NCBI GenBank assembly: GCA_000526255.1
Contig: JAFS01000001.1
Coordinates: 124,001 to 188,000 of the forward strand
Source: Verrucomicrobia bacterium LP2A
Lineage (GTDB): Bacteria; Verrucomicrobiota; Verrucomicrobiia; Methylacidiphilales; Methylacidiphilaceae
Reading direction: 5' to 3'
Length of the DNA stretch: 64,000 nt
Shown: positions 32,855 through 42,434 of the stretch, piece after piece
Position numbering within the stretch: the stretch's first letter is position 1
Layout of the letters: each line of letters begins with the position of its first letter
Notes under the pieces: generated by a model
What the model was told of the DNA's origin: nothing
Database searches by the model: none
The model's input: the letters and a program-made list of their open reading frames with translations, nothing else
Translations under genes and position numbers: made by a program

Positions 32855-34278
32855 GGCTGCTGCTTGGGCAGGCGGAGCGCCTCGAGCAGGTTGGTTGCGG
32901 CCGCGTCGCGGTTCGCGAGTGGAGGCAATCCAAAACGCCATTCCAAGAAGCGGAGAAACGAGGTGGTGTCGTAGACGTGGTGATCGACCCCGCCTTTTTC
33001 GGAGTAGGGCGAGATCAGCACGGCGGGGATTCGGGTTCCCGGACCCCACCGGTCGCCCCGCGGCGGCGGAAGATGATCCCAGAAGCCTCCATATTCGTCG
33101 TAGGTCAGGAGGATGACGCAGTGAGGCCAGTAGCGGGAGGCCTGGATGGCTCGAATCAGGGAGACGATATGCTTCTGCCCTTCCTCCACATTGGAATAAC
33201 CGGGATGCTCGCTCTGGATGCCGAGCGGCTTGACGAAGCAGACCGAAGGAAGGCGATCACTCTGAAGGTCGGCGAGAAAATCACTTTCGTCCTTGAGGTG
33301 GAGGGTCCGCTCTCGGCTCTCGGGACCGTAGCGGGCGAAGTAGGCGAAGGGCTGGTGGTGAAATTGGAAGGTGGGGGCTGGCCGTCCCGCGACCGCATCC
33401 CTCCATCCACCGGAGTACCAGGCCCAGCTCACCCCCGCTTCGCTCAGGCGGTCGCCGATCGTTGGCATCGAAAGCGGGGGAAGCAACTGGTCCGTCGGGG
33501 TGGACGGACGGTGCGGGGCGCTGGCTCCTTCGACGGTGCCCACGACATAGCCGTCCGGGGTGATCCTGCCATCGCGCCTCAGGCCGACGAAATGGCCGTC
33601 CTCATCAAAGACGGGTTCGGCTACCCAGTCCGCCGGAGGGTGGGCCCAAGAAGGAGTCTGGGCGGCCACGAGCCACATATGGTTGAGGAATGAGCCTCCG
33701 AAGGCGGCCTGGAAGAAATGGTCGAGCACGGTATATTCCTGAGCGATCCGATAGATCGGCAGCCGATCGGTTCCATAATAGCCCATGGGCAGGGCGCCGG
33801 TCGTTCCCCAGGCGACGTACCCGCTGTTGACGCCGCCAGCAATTTGAAGCTGGTTCCGGTAGAAGGAGTGGATCGGGTCGGGAATCGCGTCGCGCAGGGA
33901 AACGTAGGAGAGGAGGGGAAAGGGATAGTTGGGAAGGTGCCTCGGAAATCGCCGATCGGCGCTCTGGCCTTCCTGGACCGGTGGGAGCCGCTGGTAGGGG
34001 AGTCCGAAACGATCGACTTGCACCCCCGCCGCCGTGGCCTTGGGAATGCCGTCGGCACCGGGAAACTCTCCGAAAAGATTATCGAAGCTGTGATTTTCCT
34101 GGTAAAGGAGGACGACATGATCGATCGGCGGAGCGGGAGCGGGCGCTTCATTCGCCGCAAGGGCGATCCCCGCAAGCGGGAGTGCGGCAATTCCGCGAAG
34201 GAGGAGAGGGGAGGACGGAGCGCACCATTCGCTCGTCCGCTTGGCGATCGCAGCGAAGAACCGCATCAGCTGGAGCAT
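32851..34278 (-). CDS. Secreted phosphoesterase (AcpA/phospholipase C superfamily)
   Basis: 475 residues from ATG 34278; the frame is open upstream to 34377, but this start (or ATG 34266) gives a sensible signal sequence (LLLRGIAALPLAGIALAANEA). The metal-binding motif HVVLLYQENHSFDNLFGEFPGADG at the N-terminus and LTYDEYGGFWDHLPPP near the C-terminus identify the superfamily of acid phosphatases and phospholipases C. The C-terminus NLLEALRLPKQQP is normal. It is translationally coupled to the NUDIX gene by GTGA, perhaps for phosphate scavenging. It shares superfamily, but not architecture, with the gene at 11997. Confidence 0.88.
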   Translation of the reverse strand: MLQLMRFFAAIAKRTSEWCAPSSPLLLRGIAALPLAGIALAANEAPAPAPPIDHVVLLYQENHSFDNLFGEFPGADGIPKATAAGVQVDRFGLPYQRLPPVQEGQSADRRFPRHLPNYPFPLLSYVSLRDAIPDPIHSFYRNQLQIAGGVNSGYVAWGTTGALPMGYYGTDRLPIYRIAQEYTVLDHFFQAAFGGSFLNHMWLVAAQTPSWAHPPADWVAEPVFDEDGHFVGLRRDGRITPDGYVVGTVEGASAPHRPSTPTDQLLPPLSMPTIGDRLSEAGVSWAWYSGGWRDAVAGRPAPTFQFHHQPFAYFARYGPESRERTLHLKDESDFLADLQSDRLPSVCFVKPLGIQSEHPGYSNVEEGQKHIVSLIRAIQASRYWPHCVILLTYDEYGGFWDHLPPPRGDRWGPGTRIPAVLISPYSEKGGVDHHVYDTTSFLRFLEWRFGLPPLANRDAAATNLLEALRLPKQQP

Positions 34279-34289
34279 GCGAGGTGAGA

Positions 34290-34835
34290 ATGGAGAAAAG
34301 ATTTCGGGAACGCAAGCGCGCAGCCGTCGGCGCCTTTTCCGGGCGGATGTCACGTTGGGCTGCCGGGCTGCTCGCACTCGGGGGATTGGGACCGGTGCAC
34401 AGCTGGAGTCAAGCGGCTCCGTCCCCGCAGGTGCGCGATCTTCCGCCGCTCCGCATGCATGGGGAGCCGAACGCGCAGGCGCCGATCCCCGAGCTTCGCG
34501 TGCTCGTCGAGCGGTTCTTCAAGGATCTCATCGCCGGAGAGATTCAGAAGGCGTTCCAGGATCTGCTCGTCACCAGCCGACTGAGCAGCCGGCACGAGAA
34601 TGTCTCGGTGCTCATGGATAAAACCGCGCAGGCGTTTACCTACTATGGGAAAGCGACCGGCTTCGAACCCTACGACACGCGGGCGGTCGGCGGCCGCCTC
34701 TACGTGGTGACCTATCTCCTGAATCTGGATCTCCAGCCCCTCCGCTGGCGATTCGTCTACTATCGCCCCGAAGAGGCTTGGAAGCTGATCGACATTCGGG
34801 TGGACGACGCCCTGGAAGACCTGATCAGCCGGTGA
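34290..34835 (+). CDS. Exported protein of unknown function
   Basis: 181 residues from ATG 34290, diverging from the phosphoesterase across 11 bases. A basic start and hydrophobic stretch (WAAGLLALGGLGPVHSWSQA) look like a signal peptide. The mature part contains LRVLVERFFKDLIAGEIQKAFQDLL and WRFVYYRPEEAWKLIDIRVDDAL, an alpha-beta arrangement suggestive of an NTF2-like or DUF4019-like domain, though I cannot assign it securely. Its last 11 bases overlap the convergent coaD gene. Confidence 0.7.
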   Translation: MEKRFRERKRAAVGAFSGRMSRWAAGLLALGGLGPVHSWSQAAPSPQVRDLPPLRMHGEPNAQAPIPELRVLVERFFKDLIAGEIQKAFQDLLVTSRLSSRHENVSVLMDKTAQAFTYYGKATGFEPYDTRAVGGRLYVVTYLLNLDLQPLRWRFVYYRPEEAWKLIDIRVDDALEDLISR

Positions 34836-35325
34836 GCTTGGCCGCCAGCGTATTGCGCAGAGCCTCCTCGACCGGTTTCGGAACGAAGCAGGAGACGGGT
34901 CCTCCGAGGCGGGAGATTTCCTTGACGAGCGAGGAGCTCAGATAGATGAACGAATCCCTCGGCATCAGGAAGACCGTTTCGATCTCCGGCGCGATCTTCC
35001 GGTTCATCAGCGCGAGCTGAAACTCGAATTCAAAATCGGAAACCGCTCGGAGTCCGCGGATGACGGCATGAATCCCTAGCTCCTTGGCGAAGTCCACCGT
35101 GAGGGCATGAAACGGAAGGACGCGCACCGGGCGCGGAAAGGCGGCCACCGCCTGCTGCACGAGCCGGACGCGCTGCGCGAGAGGGAAAACGGGCGCTTTG
35201 GTCGACTGCGCCGCGACACCCACGACCACGTCGTCGAAGAGAGCCTGCGCCCTCTCGATGATGTCAAGGTGGCCGAAGGTGATCGGGTCGAAGGTTCCCG
35301 GATAGAGCGCCTTGCGAGAGGACAT
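34825..35325 (-). CDS. coaD: Phosphopantetheine adenylyltransferase
   Basis: 166 residues, the usual size. It starts SSRKALYPGTFDPITFGHLDII with the nucleotidyltransferase TFDPITFGH motif (His19) and carries IHAVIRGLRAVSDFEFEFQLALMN and the C-terminal YLSSSLVKEI motif. CoaD transfers AMP from ATP to 4'-phosphopantetheine, the penultimate step of coenzyme A synthesis in the cytoplasm. It follows murA by 5 bases at the end of the rpmE-prfA-prmC-murA-coaD run. Confidence 0.97.
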   Translation of the reverse strand: MSSRKALYPGTFDPITFGHLDIIERAQALFDDVVVGVAAQSTKAPVFPLAQRVRLVQQAVAAFPRPVRVLPFHALTVDFAKELGIHAVIRGLRAVSDFEFEFQLALMNRKIAPEIETVFLMPRDSFIYLSSSLVKEISRLGGPVSCFVPKPVEEALRNTLAAKLTG

Positions 35326-35330
35326 GGCGG

Positions 35331-36587
35331 TTATGGTTGCCGTGCGATGTCGGCGCCAACGGCGCGCAGCTTGGCATCGATCTGTTCATAGCCGCGGTCA
35401 ATATGATAGACGCGGCTGATGGTCGTGGTGTTTTCGGCTTGCAGTCCGGCAAGAACGAGCGCGGCGGACGCACGCAGGTCCGATGCCATGACGGGAGCCC
35501 CGCTCAGCCGGGAGATCCCCTCGATGACGGCCTCGTTCGCGGAGAGATCCGCATGGGCGCCCATGCGCTTGAGCTCGCTGATGTGCATGAAACGATTCGG
35601 GAAGATGTCGTCCGTAATCTCGCTGCGACCCGGAATTGTCGCGGCGAGCGCGCAAAACTGAGCCTGCATGTCGGTCGGAAAGCCCGGATAGGTGCTTGTC
35701 CGTAATTGGAACGGACGCAAAGGATCGCAGGCTCGCACGCGGAGGCCGCCTTCCTCCTCCACTACCGAGACGCCGGCCTCCCGCAACGCGGAGATCGTGC
35801 TCCCCATGTGCTCGGCCGGGGCCTTTGCGAGCAGTAGCTCGCCTCGGGTGATCGCCGCCGCGATCGCAAAGGTTCCCGCCTCGATTCGATCCGAGATGAC
35901 CATGTGCTCCGCGCCGTGCAGCGCATCGATTCCTTCAATCTCCAAGCGGTCCGTGCCCTCTCCCCGAATTCTCGCTCCCATCGAGCGGAGGAACCGGGCG
36001 AGATCGGCTACCTCGGGCTCCGAAGCGGCATCCTCGATGATCGTCGTTCCACGGGCCAGAGATGCGGCCATCATCACGTTGTCCGTTCCCAGGACCGTCG
36101 ATCCATGAGGGCCGCGAAGGGAAATCCGGGCTCCGATTAGCTCCGAGGCTTCGGCAATGACATATCCTTTGGAGAGAACGATGCGGCTTCCGAGCGCTTC
36201 CAGGCCACGGAGGTGCAGATCGATCGGCCGGTCGCCGATTACGCAGCCTCCGGGAAGGGAGACCTTGGTGCGGCCGCAGCGGGCGAGGAGGGGCCCTAGG
36301 ACGCAAACCGAGGCGCGCATGCGGCGAACCAGATCGTACGGCGCTTCCCAAGCGACCTTTTTCGCCTCCACCGTCGCCGTGCCGTCCGCAAATTCAACCT
36401 CCGCCCCGAGATAACGGAGCATGTCGAGCATGTAGCGGATGTCGCTCAGATCGGGTACCCGGTGAAGGACGCACCGCTCTCGTGTCAGCAGAGTCGCGGC
36501 GAGAATGGGAAGGGAAGAGTTCTTCGAGCCGCTGACCGAAACGGTGCCACGAAGGGCGTTTCCTCCGTGAATGGCGAATTTATCCAC
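35331..36587 (-). CDS. murA: UDP-N-acetylglucosamine 1-carboxyvinyltransferase
   Basis: 418 residues, full length. The first committed enzyme of peptidoglycan synthesis, it adds enolpyruvate from PEP to UDP-GlcNAc. The N-terminus DKFAIHGGNALRGTVSVSGSKNSSLPILAATLL contains the conserved Lys22-Asn23 pair. The loop LPGGCVIGDRPIDLH carries Cys115, the residue attacked by fosfomycin, so sensitivity would be expected. FPTDMQAQFCALA and RASAALVLAGLQAE are also conserved. The ATG overlaps the end of prmC by 8 bases. Confidence 0.97.
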   Translation of the reverse strand: MDKFAIHGGNALRGTVSVSGSKNSSLPILAATLLTRERCVLHRVPDLSDIRYMLDMLRYLGAEVEFADGTATVEAKKVAWEAPYDLVRRMRASVCVLGPLLARCGRTKVSLPGGCVIGDRPIDLHLRGLEALGSRIVLSKGYVIAEASELIGARISLRGPHGSTVLGTDNVMMAASLARGTTIIEDAASEPEVADLARFLRSMGARIRGEGTDRLEIEGIDALHGAEHMVISDRIEAGTFAIAAAITRGELLLAKAPAEHMGSTISALREAGVSVVEEEGGLRVRACDPLRPFQLRTSTYPGFPTDMQAQFCALAATIPGRSEITDDIFPNRFMHISELKRMGAHADLSANEAVIEGISRLSGAPVMASDLRASAALVLAGLQAENTTTISRVYHIDRGYEQIDAKLRAVGADIARQP

Positions 36588-37407
36588 GGGATTCTCCCAG
36601 AACGATGCGCGTCATCCCCGTGAGGTCTTTTAGCGATCTCGATGGGAAAAAGCCAGCGTGCTCGAAGAGTTGACCCACTTTCTCCGCTTGGCCGTCTCCG
36701 ACTTCCAAGGCGAGTGCGCGGCTCCGTCCCGTCGCTTGGGCAATCAGCGAGCGGATGAGCCGCAACCCATCCGGGCCTCCGTCCAGCGCCTTGCGAGGCT
36801 CGTATCGGACGTTTCTCGGTAGCTCGGCGAGCTCGCTCGTGGGAATATAGGGAAGGTTGGCGACAATCAAGGCAAAGGCCGCTTCCGGAGCAGGGGTCAG
36901 CAGGTCGGCTCGATAAAAGGTGAGATTGGGCCGCCCCCGTGCATTTTCCTCGGCCACGGCGAGAGCGGAGGGATCGATGTCTGAGGCGTAGACGCGCCGG
37001 TCGGTTGCCCTGCGAGCCAGAGAGATGGCGAGGGCTCCTGAACCCGTTCCGACGTCGAGAACCGGTCCTGGGGGGAGGGCTTCCAGGAGCTCGGCTGCGG
37101 CTTCGAGCAAGAGCTCGGTTTCGGGCCGGGGGATCAGCGTCGATGGGGTGACGCGGAAGCGCTGCCCGGCAAACTCAACGCTTCCCAAGACATAGGCCAG
37201 CGGCTCTCCCTCTACGCAGCGAGCGGTCCACGCTTCGACGAGGGGGAGGCAATCGGGGGAGATCGTCCGGTCGGGCTCGAGGTAGAGCGAGAGCGGGGGA
37301 ATGTCGAGCGCTTCGGCGAGGAGCCATTGCGCCGTGCTTCGAGGCGATTCGGCGGCGGCCCGGGTCAGCCGGTCGATCGTCCGCCGGAGCAGGCCGATCC
37401 GGGTCAC
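36580..37407 (-). CDS. prmC: Release factor glutamine methyltransferase
   Basis: 275 residues from GTG 37407, overlapping the prfA stop as GTGA; the frame is open further upstream but is the prfA shadow there. It methylates the GGQ glutamine of peptide release factors. Residues 66-100 hold the substrate-recognition GEPLAYVLGSVEF and IPRPETELL. Motif I is VLDVGTGSGALAISLA, and DIDPSALAVAEEN binds SAM. The catalytic NPPY motif reads NLPY (184-187), one substitution from canonical. Direct coupling with its substrate gene prfA is the classical arrangement. Confidence 0.94.
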   Translation of the reverse strand: MTRIGLLRRTIDRLTRAAAESPRSTAQWLLAEALDIPPLSLYLEPDRTISPDCLPLVEAWTARCVEGEPLAYVLGSVEFAGQRFRVTPSTLIPRPETELLLEAAAELLEALPPGPVLDVGTGSGALAISLARRATDRRVYASDIDPSALAVAEENARGRPNLTFYRADLLTPAPEAAFALIVANLPYIPTSELAELPRNVRYEPRKALDGGPDGLRLIRSLIAQATGRSRALALEVGDGQAEKVGQLFEHAGFFPSRSLKDLTGMTRIVLGESRG

Positions 37408-38510
37408 GGCGTCGTGCGCAGGGAAGCTCCGGCCGCCGCCTCCTCCGCGACCAGGCGCTCTTCCATCTCTCTTTCCGCCAGGACCTCGAGCAGAGGCTCG
37501 AGGTTTCCTTCCAAAACGGAAGCGAGGCCATGGAAGGTGACCGGGATCCGGTGATCGGTGACTCGATCTTGCGGAAAATTGTACGTGCGAATCTTCTCGT
37601 GCCGGTCTCCGCTGCCGATGAGGCTGCGCCGTTCGGAAGAGAGCCTGGCTCTTTCTTCCTCCTGTTTTTGGGCCAGAAGTCGGGTACGCAGAATCGTGAT
37701 CGCCTTTTCTCGATTCTTGATTTGGGACCGTCCCTCTTGGCAGCGGACGATGAGCCCGGTAGGGATGTGGAGAACTTGGACGGCCGAGTCGGTCGTGTTT
37801 ACTCCCTGGCCTCCCGGGCCTCCCGCACGGCAGACCTCGATTCGAAGGTCTTCCGGCTTGAGGACAACGTCGACCTCCCCCGCTTCCGGCAGGACGGCTA
37901 CCGTCGCCGTCGAGGTATGTACGCGCCCCTGGGACTCGGTCGTGGGAACCCTCTGCACCCGGTGCACGCCGCTTTCGAAGCGGAGCTGTCGGTAGACGCC
38001 TTCCCCGGCAATCTCCACGATGATCTCTTTCAAACCCCCTCGGTCGCTGGGGGAGAGACTCATGGGGCTGAGCCGCCACCCGCGCTTCTCCGCGTGCCGG
38101 CTATACATGCGGTAAAGATCCGCCGCGAAAAGAGCGGCCTCCTCTCCGCCGGTCCCCGCTCGAATTTCGAGCATGGTATTCCGGGAGTCGTTCTCGTCTC
38201 CGGGCAAAAGCGCCAACAACAACTGGCGATGCTCCACCTGCGCCTCCAGGCGCGCCTGAGCGAGCTCCTCTTCGGCCAAGCGCTGAAGCTCGGGATCCTC
38301 CGCCTCTTGGAGCAAGGCTTCGAGCGATCCGACCTTTTCCTGTGCGGAAAGCCAAAGCCCGTGATGCCCGAAAGCCTCCTTCAAGCGAGCATGCTCCCGG
38401 GTCAGCTCGGTGGCTCGCGCCGGCTGGGCATAGATCTCGCCGTGAGAGAGGATCTCCTCGAGCTCTTCAAAACGCTCGTGGAGACGAGAGACATAGCCGG
38501 TCAGGTCCAT
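37404..38510 (-). CDS. prfA: Peptide chain release factor 1
   Basis: 368 residues. RF1 ends translation at UAA and UAG. The stop-codon recognition PxT motif appears as PTT at residues 189-191 (RVPTTESQGRVHTS) and the catalytic GGQ at 233-235 (RAGGPGGQGVNTT). The C-terminal HEKIRTYNFPQDRVTDHRIPVTFHG is typical of RF1. It lies downstream of rpmE and directly upstream of prmC, which modifies its GGQ. Confidence 0.97.
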   Translation of the reverse strand: MDLTGYVSRLHERFEELEEILSHGEIYAQPARATELTREHARLKEAFGHHGLWLSAQEKVGSLEALLQEAEDPELQRLAEEELAQARLEAQVEHRQLLLALLPGDENDSRNTMLEIRAGTGGEEAALFAADLYRMYSRHAEKRGWRLSPMSLSPSDRGGLKEIIVEIAGEGVYRQLRFESGVHRVQRVPTTESQGRVHTSTATVAVLPEAGEVDVVLKPEDLRIEVCRAGGPGGQGVNTTDSAVQVLHIPTGLIVRCQEGRSQIKNREKAITILRTRLLAQKQEEERARLSSERRSLIGSGDRHEKIRTYNFPQDRVTDHRIPVTFHGLASVLEGNLEPLLEVLAEREMEERLVAEEAAAGASLRTTP

Positions 38511-38595
38511 AGGGACAGGGAAGCCAGACGAAACATAAGCTTACGCGTCCGCACCGGCCCGAAAGCAGGAACGGTCGTGCGAAGGCACGCGGTCG

Positions 38596-38847
38596 CTATT
38601 TCTTGGCCTTCTTCGACGCTTTGGAACCGGCTGCGGCCAGATCCGGCATCTTGTTTCCAAAGCGGCGCATGAACTTTTCCACCCGTCCTGCCGTGTCGAT
38701 CAGCTTCTGCTGTCCGGTAAAGAGAGGATGGCAGGACGAGCAGATTCCCAACCGAAGTCGATTCTTGGTGGCGCGGGTGTGGTAGACCGCCCCGCAGGCG
38801 CAGGTGATCGTGGTCTCCCCATACTCGGGGTGAATGTTTGCCTTCAT
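38596..38847 (-). CDS. rpmE: 50S ribosomal protein L31, zinc-type
   Basis: 83 residues. It starts MKANIHPEYGETTITCACG and has the zinc ribbon pattern CxC (16, 18) with CSSC (37-40) in LGICSSCHPLFTGQQ, so it is the C+ form that stores zinc. After VEKFMRRFG a Lys/Ala-rich tail (SKASKKAKK) extends the usual about 70-residue length. It sits at the head of the prfA-prmC-murA-coaD run. Confidence 0.97.
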   Translation of the reverse strand: MKANIHPEYGETTITCACGAVYHTRATKNRLRLGICSSCHPLFTGQQKLIDTAGRVEKFMRRFGNKMPDLAAAGSKASKKAKK

Positions 38848-38865
38848 CGTAACACTCTCTTCTTT

Positions 38866-40107
38866 CTATGCGAACTTCGACACTATCAGGGATGCATTGT
38901 GCCCGCCGAACCCAAAGGAGTTGCTCATGGCCACCCGCAACTTGCTTTCCCTCGGCTGATAGGGGACGTGGTGAAGATCGCACGCCGGGTCGGGATTGTC
39001 GAGGTTGATTGTGGGAGGAATGAGCTGGGACTCCAGCGCTTGCAGGCAGAGGATGAGCTCTACGGCTCCCGCGGCTCCCAGGCAGTGGCCGGTCATCGAC
39101 TTGGTGGCGCTGACGGGAACCTTCTTGGTGTGCGGGCCAAAGACGCTCTGGATGGCGAGTGCTTCGCAGACGTCGCCCTGCTGCGTGGAGGTCGCGTGGG
39201 CGTTGATGTAGTCAATCTCCTCGGGGTTCTTGCCTGCTCGCTTGAGGGCTGAGATCATGGCTCGCGCCGCGCACCGGCCGTTGGGATCCGGGGAGGTGAT
39301 ATGGGAGGCATCCGCGGAGAGGCCATAGCCGATGATCTCACCCAGGATGGGGGCTCCCCGCTTCTTGGCATGATCGAGCTCCTCGAGCACCACGATTCCC
39401 GCTCCTTCGCTCAAGACGAAGCCGTCCCGATCCCTATCGAAGGGCCTCGATGCCCTGTGCGGCTCGTCGTTGCGCAGGCTCAAAGCCCTCATATTGCCGA
39501 AGCCCGATAGTCCCAGAGGGACGACCGCGGCCTCGCTTCCCCCGGCGAGGATGACCTCGGCTTCGTGATCGCGGATCAGGCGCCAGGCCTCTCCAATGCA
39601 GTGAGCGGCCGTTGCGCAGGCGGTCACCACGCAAAAATTGGGTCCCTGATAGCCGAATTCGATCGCGATCATCCCCGAGGCGATGTTGGTGATCATCATT
39701 GGGATCATCAGCGGAGAAGTCCGCTTGGGTCCCTTGTGCAGGAGCGCCGTATGCTGGTCCTCGAGCGTCTTCAGTCCTCCGATGCCCGAGCCGACGATCA
39801 CCCCGATCCGGGAGGGGTCCTCCTTCGTCGTGAGCAGGCACGAATGGCGAACCGCTTCCTTCGCGGCGGTCATTGCCAGCTGGGAGAACCGGTCGGCCCG
39901 CCGCGCTTCCTTGGGGTTGCGGAAGGACTCGCTGAGGTCGATGCCCCGCACCTCTCCCGCGATGAGGCAATCGTACCCCGTCGTGTCAAAGGCGGTGATG
40001 CGGCCGATTCCGCTCCGTCCGTTGCGTACACTCTCCCACAGAGCGACTGCGTCATTGCCGTTCGGAGTCACCGCTCCGAACCCGGTCACCACGACCCGCC
40101 GTGTCAT
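38866..40107 (-). CDS. fabF: 3-oxoacyl-ACP synthase II
   Basis: 413 residues. The thiolase-fold triad is visible: Cys164 in VTACATAAHCIGEA, His304 in INAHATSTQQGD and His341 in KSMTGHCLGAAG. The C-terminus SNSFGFGGHNASLIVSKF is characteristic. FabF elongates acyl-ACP with malonyl-ACP in type II fatty-acid synthesis. It follows acpP by 63 bases and completes the fabD-fabG-acpP-fabF cluster. Confidence 0.97.
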   Translation of the reverse strand: MTRRVVVTGFGAVTPNGNDAVALWESVRNGRSGIGRITAFDTTGYDCLIAGEVRGIDLSESFRNPKEARRADRFSQLAMTAAKEAVRHSCLLTTKEDPSRIGVIVGSGIGGLKTLEDQHTALLHKGPKRTSPLMIPMMITNIASGMIAIEFGYQGPNFCVVTACATAAHCIGEAWRLIRDHEAEVILAGGSEAAVVPLGLSGFGNMRALSLRNDEPHRASRPFDRDRDGFVLSEGAGIVVLEELDHAKKRGAPILGEIIGYGLSADASHITSPDPNGRCAARAMISALKRAGKNPEEIDYINAHATSTQQGDVCEALAIQSVFGPHTKKVPVSATKSMTGHCLGAAGAVELILCLQALESQLIPPTINLDNPDPACDLHHVPYQPRESKLRVAMSNSFGFGGHNASLIVSKFA

Positions 40108-40170
40108 GCGAAAAGAGGGGACTCGAGGTCCCCCGAGAGAAAGGCAATCGAACGAGGAAAAATCACGGCC

Positions 40171-40425
40171 TTAGCTTTCTTCCTCTACGTGCTCTTCAAT
40201 GTATCGAATCACGTCGCCGACCGTTTGCAGCTTTTCCGCCTCTTCGTCCGGAACTTCCACGTTAAACTCTTCTTCAAACGCCATGACCAACTCGACCGTA
40301 TCCAGGGAGTCGGCCCCGAGGTCCTCGATAAACTTGGCCTTGGGTGTCACTTGCTCCGGGTTGACCCCGAGCTGTTCCACGATCATTTCCTTTACGCGTT
40401 CTTCGATCGATTTTTTCTCTGCCAT
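40171..40425 (-). CDS. acpP: Acyl carrier protein
   Basis: 84 residues, strongly acidic. The phosphopantetheine attachment Ser40 is in [21 protein letters not shown]. It carries growing acyl chains for FabD, FabG and FabF, encoded around it. An ATTTTATGG leader with CCTTCGAGTT-like spacing separates it from fabG by about 200 bases, so it may also have its own promoter. Confidence 0.98.
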   Translation of the reverse strand: MAEKKSIEERVKEMIVEQLGVNPEQVTPKAKFIEDLGADSLDTVELVMAFEEEFNVEVPDEEAEKLQTVGDVIRYIEEHVEEES

Positions 40426-40623
40426 AAAATCCAGTCTCCTTCGAGTTCGAGGCTAGTTAGAAACGGAATCCGGATTTGGCAACCAAAAAGTCACCGAAAG
40501 CCTGGAAACGCCCCATTCTCTCTCTACCCCCCTTTTCGCTTGGGAAACCGAGAAAACCGCTAGCCGTTGCAATTTTTAAGGTCATGAGGTGCCATTCTCT
40601 CGTCGCTATTTCCGGGGATCGGG

Positions 40624-41373
40624 TCAAGCCAGAAGGCCGCCATCGACGACGAAAACCTGGCCGGTGATGTAATTCGAGTCGGGACCGCACAGAAAGCCAA
40701 CGAGTGCGGCCACTTCCTCGGGATGGCCGAAGCGCCGAAGGGGAATCTCTTCAAGAAGCTGGGCGCGAACCTTCTCGGACAGCTTTTTCGTCATGTCGGT
40801 CTCGATAAAGCCCGGGCAGACGGCGTTGGCGGTCACGCCTCGGGAAGCGAGCTCCCGCGCAATTGACTTGGTCAAGCCGATCAGGCCAGCCTTGGAGGAA
40901 GAGTAGTTGGCTTGTCCCGGATTTCCGATGAGCCCCGATATCGATGATATATTTACGATTTTCCCGGACCGTCGTTCGAGAAAGTGGCGGCTCAATGCGC
41001 GGATCCACAAGAAGGCGCCCTTGAGGTTCGTGTCGAGCACAAGATCCCAGTCTTCGTCGGACATGCGGACGGCAAGGCCATCTCGCGTGACTCCCGCATT
41101 GTTGACGAGGAGATCGACCCGACCGAAATCGCGAAGGACGCTTCCGCTCGCTTCGTCGACCTCTTGCTTGAGGCGGACATCGGTTGCATAACCCTTGGCC
41201 TTTCCTCCGAGGCGGACGATCTCCGCCGCAGTCGCTTCGGCATCCGACGCTTTTCGGCTCATGCAGGCGACGTCCGCCCCCATCTGCGCCAGGCGAAGGG
41301 CGATTGCTCTGCCGATGCCGCGGCTGGCGCCGGTCACCACGGCGACCTTATTGCTCAACGAGTTCATGCTCAT
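40624..41373 (-). CDS. fabG: 3-oxoacyl-ACP reductase
   Basis: 249 residues, a classical short-chain dehydrogenase. The NADPH-binding motif is [17 protein letters not shown] and NNAG lies at 91-94. The catalytic Ser144 (NISSISG), Tyr157 and Lys161 (ANYSSSKAG) are present. The C-terminus [14 protein letters not shown] is typical. It reduces 3-oxoacyl-ACP in fatty-acid elongation. Its start overlaps the end of fabD by 26 bases; an alternative ATG at 41367 is two codons in. Confidence 0.96.
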   Translation of the reverse strand: MSMNSLSNKVAVVTGASRGIGRAIALRLAQMGADVACMSRKASDAEATAAEIVRLGGKAKGYATDVRLKQEVDEASGSVLRDFGRVDLLVNNAGVTRDGLAVRMSDEDWDLVLDTNLKGAFLWIRALSRHFLERRSGKIVNISSISGLIGNPGQANYSSSKAGLIGLTKSIARELASRGVTANAVCPGFIETDMTKKLSEKVRAQLLEEIPLRRFGHPEEVAALVGFLCGPDSNYITGQVFVVDGGLLA

Positions 41374-42283
41374 GCGATTCGAGATCCCCGAGCCTAGCGA
41401 GGGCGACTCCTGCTGCCCGGGGCTCGATCCGGCGCAGCAAGCCGAGGAGGACTGGACGGGGGCCGAGCTCGACGAACTGGCGGATGCCGCAATCGAGCAT
41501 CCCTTGAATGCAATCCTCCCACTTCACGGAGCCCTCTACTTGGTCGGTCAGGCTTCGGCGAATCTCCTCCGGTTCCCGAACGGGTCGGCCCAGGAAATTC
41601 GAATAGACGGGGATGCGCGGGATTTCCAGGGGAAAGTCTTCGAGAAAGGCTTGCAACTCCTCGGCCGCTTTGCGCATGAGCCGTGAGTGAAAGGCTCCGG
41701 AAACCTCTAGCGGAATCACCTTGCGCACGCCCCGGCTCCTGGCCAATTCGGGAACGAGATTAATCCCCGGACGCGACCCGGAGAGAACGATCTGACCGGG
41801 CGCATTGTAGTTGGCGACGTCGACCTGGGCTTCGAGGGCGATCTCGTCCGCAGCCTTTCGGTCCGCGCCAACCAGCGCGACCATGGAGCCGGGAGACTCC
41901 TCGGCCGCCCTTTGAATGGCTAAGGCTCGCTCTTGTACCAGGCGGAGCCCATCGGAATAGGAAAAGGTCCCGGCTGCGGCATGAGCCGTCAATTCGCCCA
42001 GGGAGAGGCCGGCGACCGCGGAAAAGCGGAAAGCCGGAAAGCGGTTTCGCAGCAGGGTAACGAGGGCAAATCCATGCACGAAGAGGGCGGGCTGCGCGAC
42101 GACCGTCTCCGTCAGGGCTTCGGCGGGGCCGGAAAAGCTCAAGGAACGAAGCGGGATCTCGAGTAGACGCTCCGCCTCCTCGTAGAGGCGGCGCACATCG
42201 GGATCAGCCTCGTAGAGGTCCCTCCCCATACCGACCTCTTGGGCTCCCTGACCATCAAAAAGAAGTGCTTTCAGCGATTCCAC
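41348..42283 (-). CDS. fabD: Malonyl-CoA:ACP transacylase
   Basis: 311 residues. The N-terminal [14 protein letters not shown] and the active Ser94 in [15 protein letters not shown] identify FabD. The canonical nucleophile elbow GHSLGE reads GLSLGE here, as in several non-proteobacterial FabD proteins. The second catalytic residue is the His in SGAFHSRLM. It loads malonyl groups from CoA onto ACP and is the first gene of the fab cluster. About 150 bases separate it from the upstream hydrogenase-like operon, with no clear gene between them. Confidence 0.95.
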   Translation of the reverse strand: MESLKALLFDGQGAQEVGMGRDLYEADPDVRRLYEEAERLLEIPLRSLSFSGPAEALTETVVAQPALFVHGFALVTLLRNRFPAFRFSAVAGLSLGELTAHAAAGTFSYSDGLRLVQERALAIQRAAEESPGSMVALVGADRKAADEIALEAQVDVANYNAPGQIVLSGSRPGINLVPELARSRGVRKVIPLEVSGAFHSRLMRKAAEELQAFLEDFPLEIPRIPVYSNFLGRPVREPEEIRRSLTDQVEGSVKWEDCIQGMLDCGIRQFVELGPRPVLLGLLRRIEPRAAGVALARLGDLESHEHELVEQ

Positions 42284-42434
42284 CGAAGGGTCCGTTTCTT
42301 GCTAAGAGGGCCAAGATTGCCGTCAGCGCTCCTTACGCCAAGCTTTTTCTTTTTCACCGGCTCCCTTGACCCTCTCTTGGCCGCGCGGGAGTCGAAATTC
42401 GCTTCGCGGTACTCCTTCGTCCTCCTTTGCTGGC

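Noticed and set aside
36580-38079. Reading PrmC as a 499-residue protein
   Set aside because: The upstream part is a shadow of prfA. GTG 37407 in a GTGA overlap gives the normal PrmC length.
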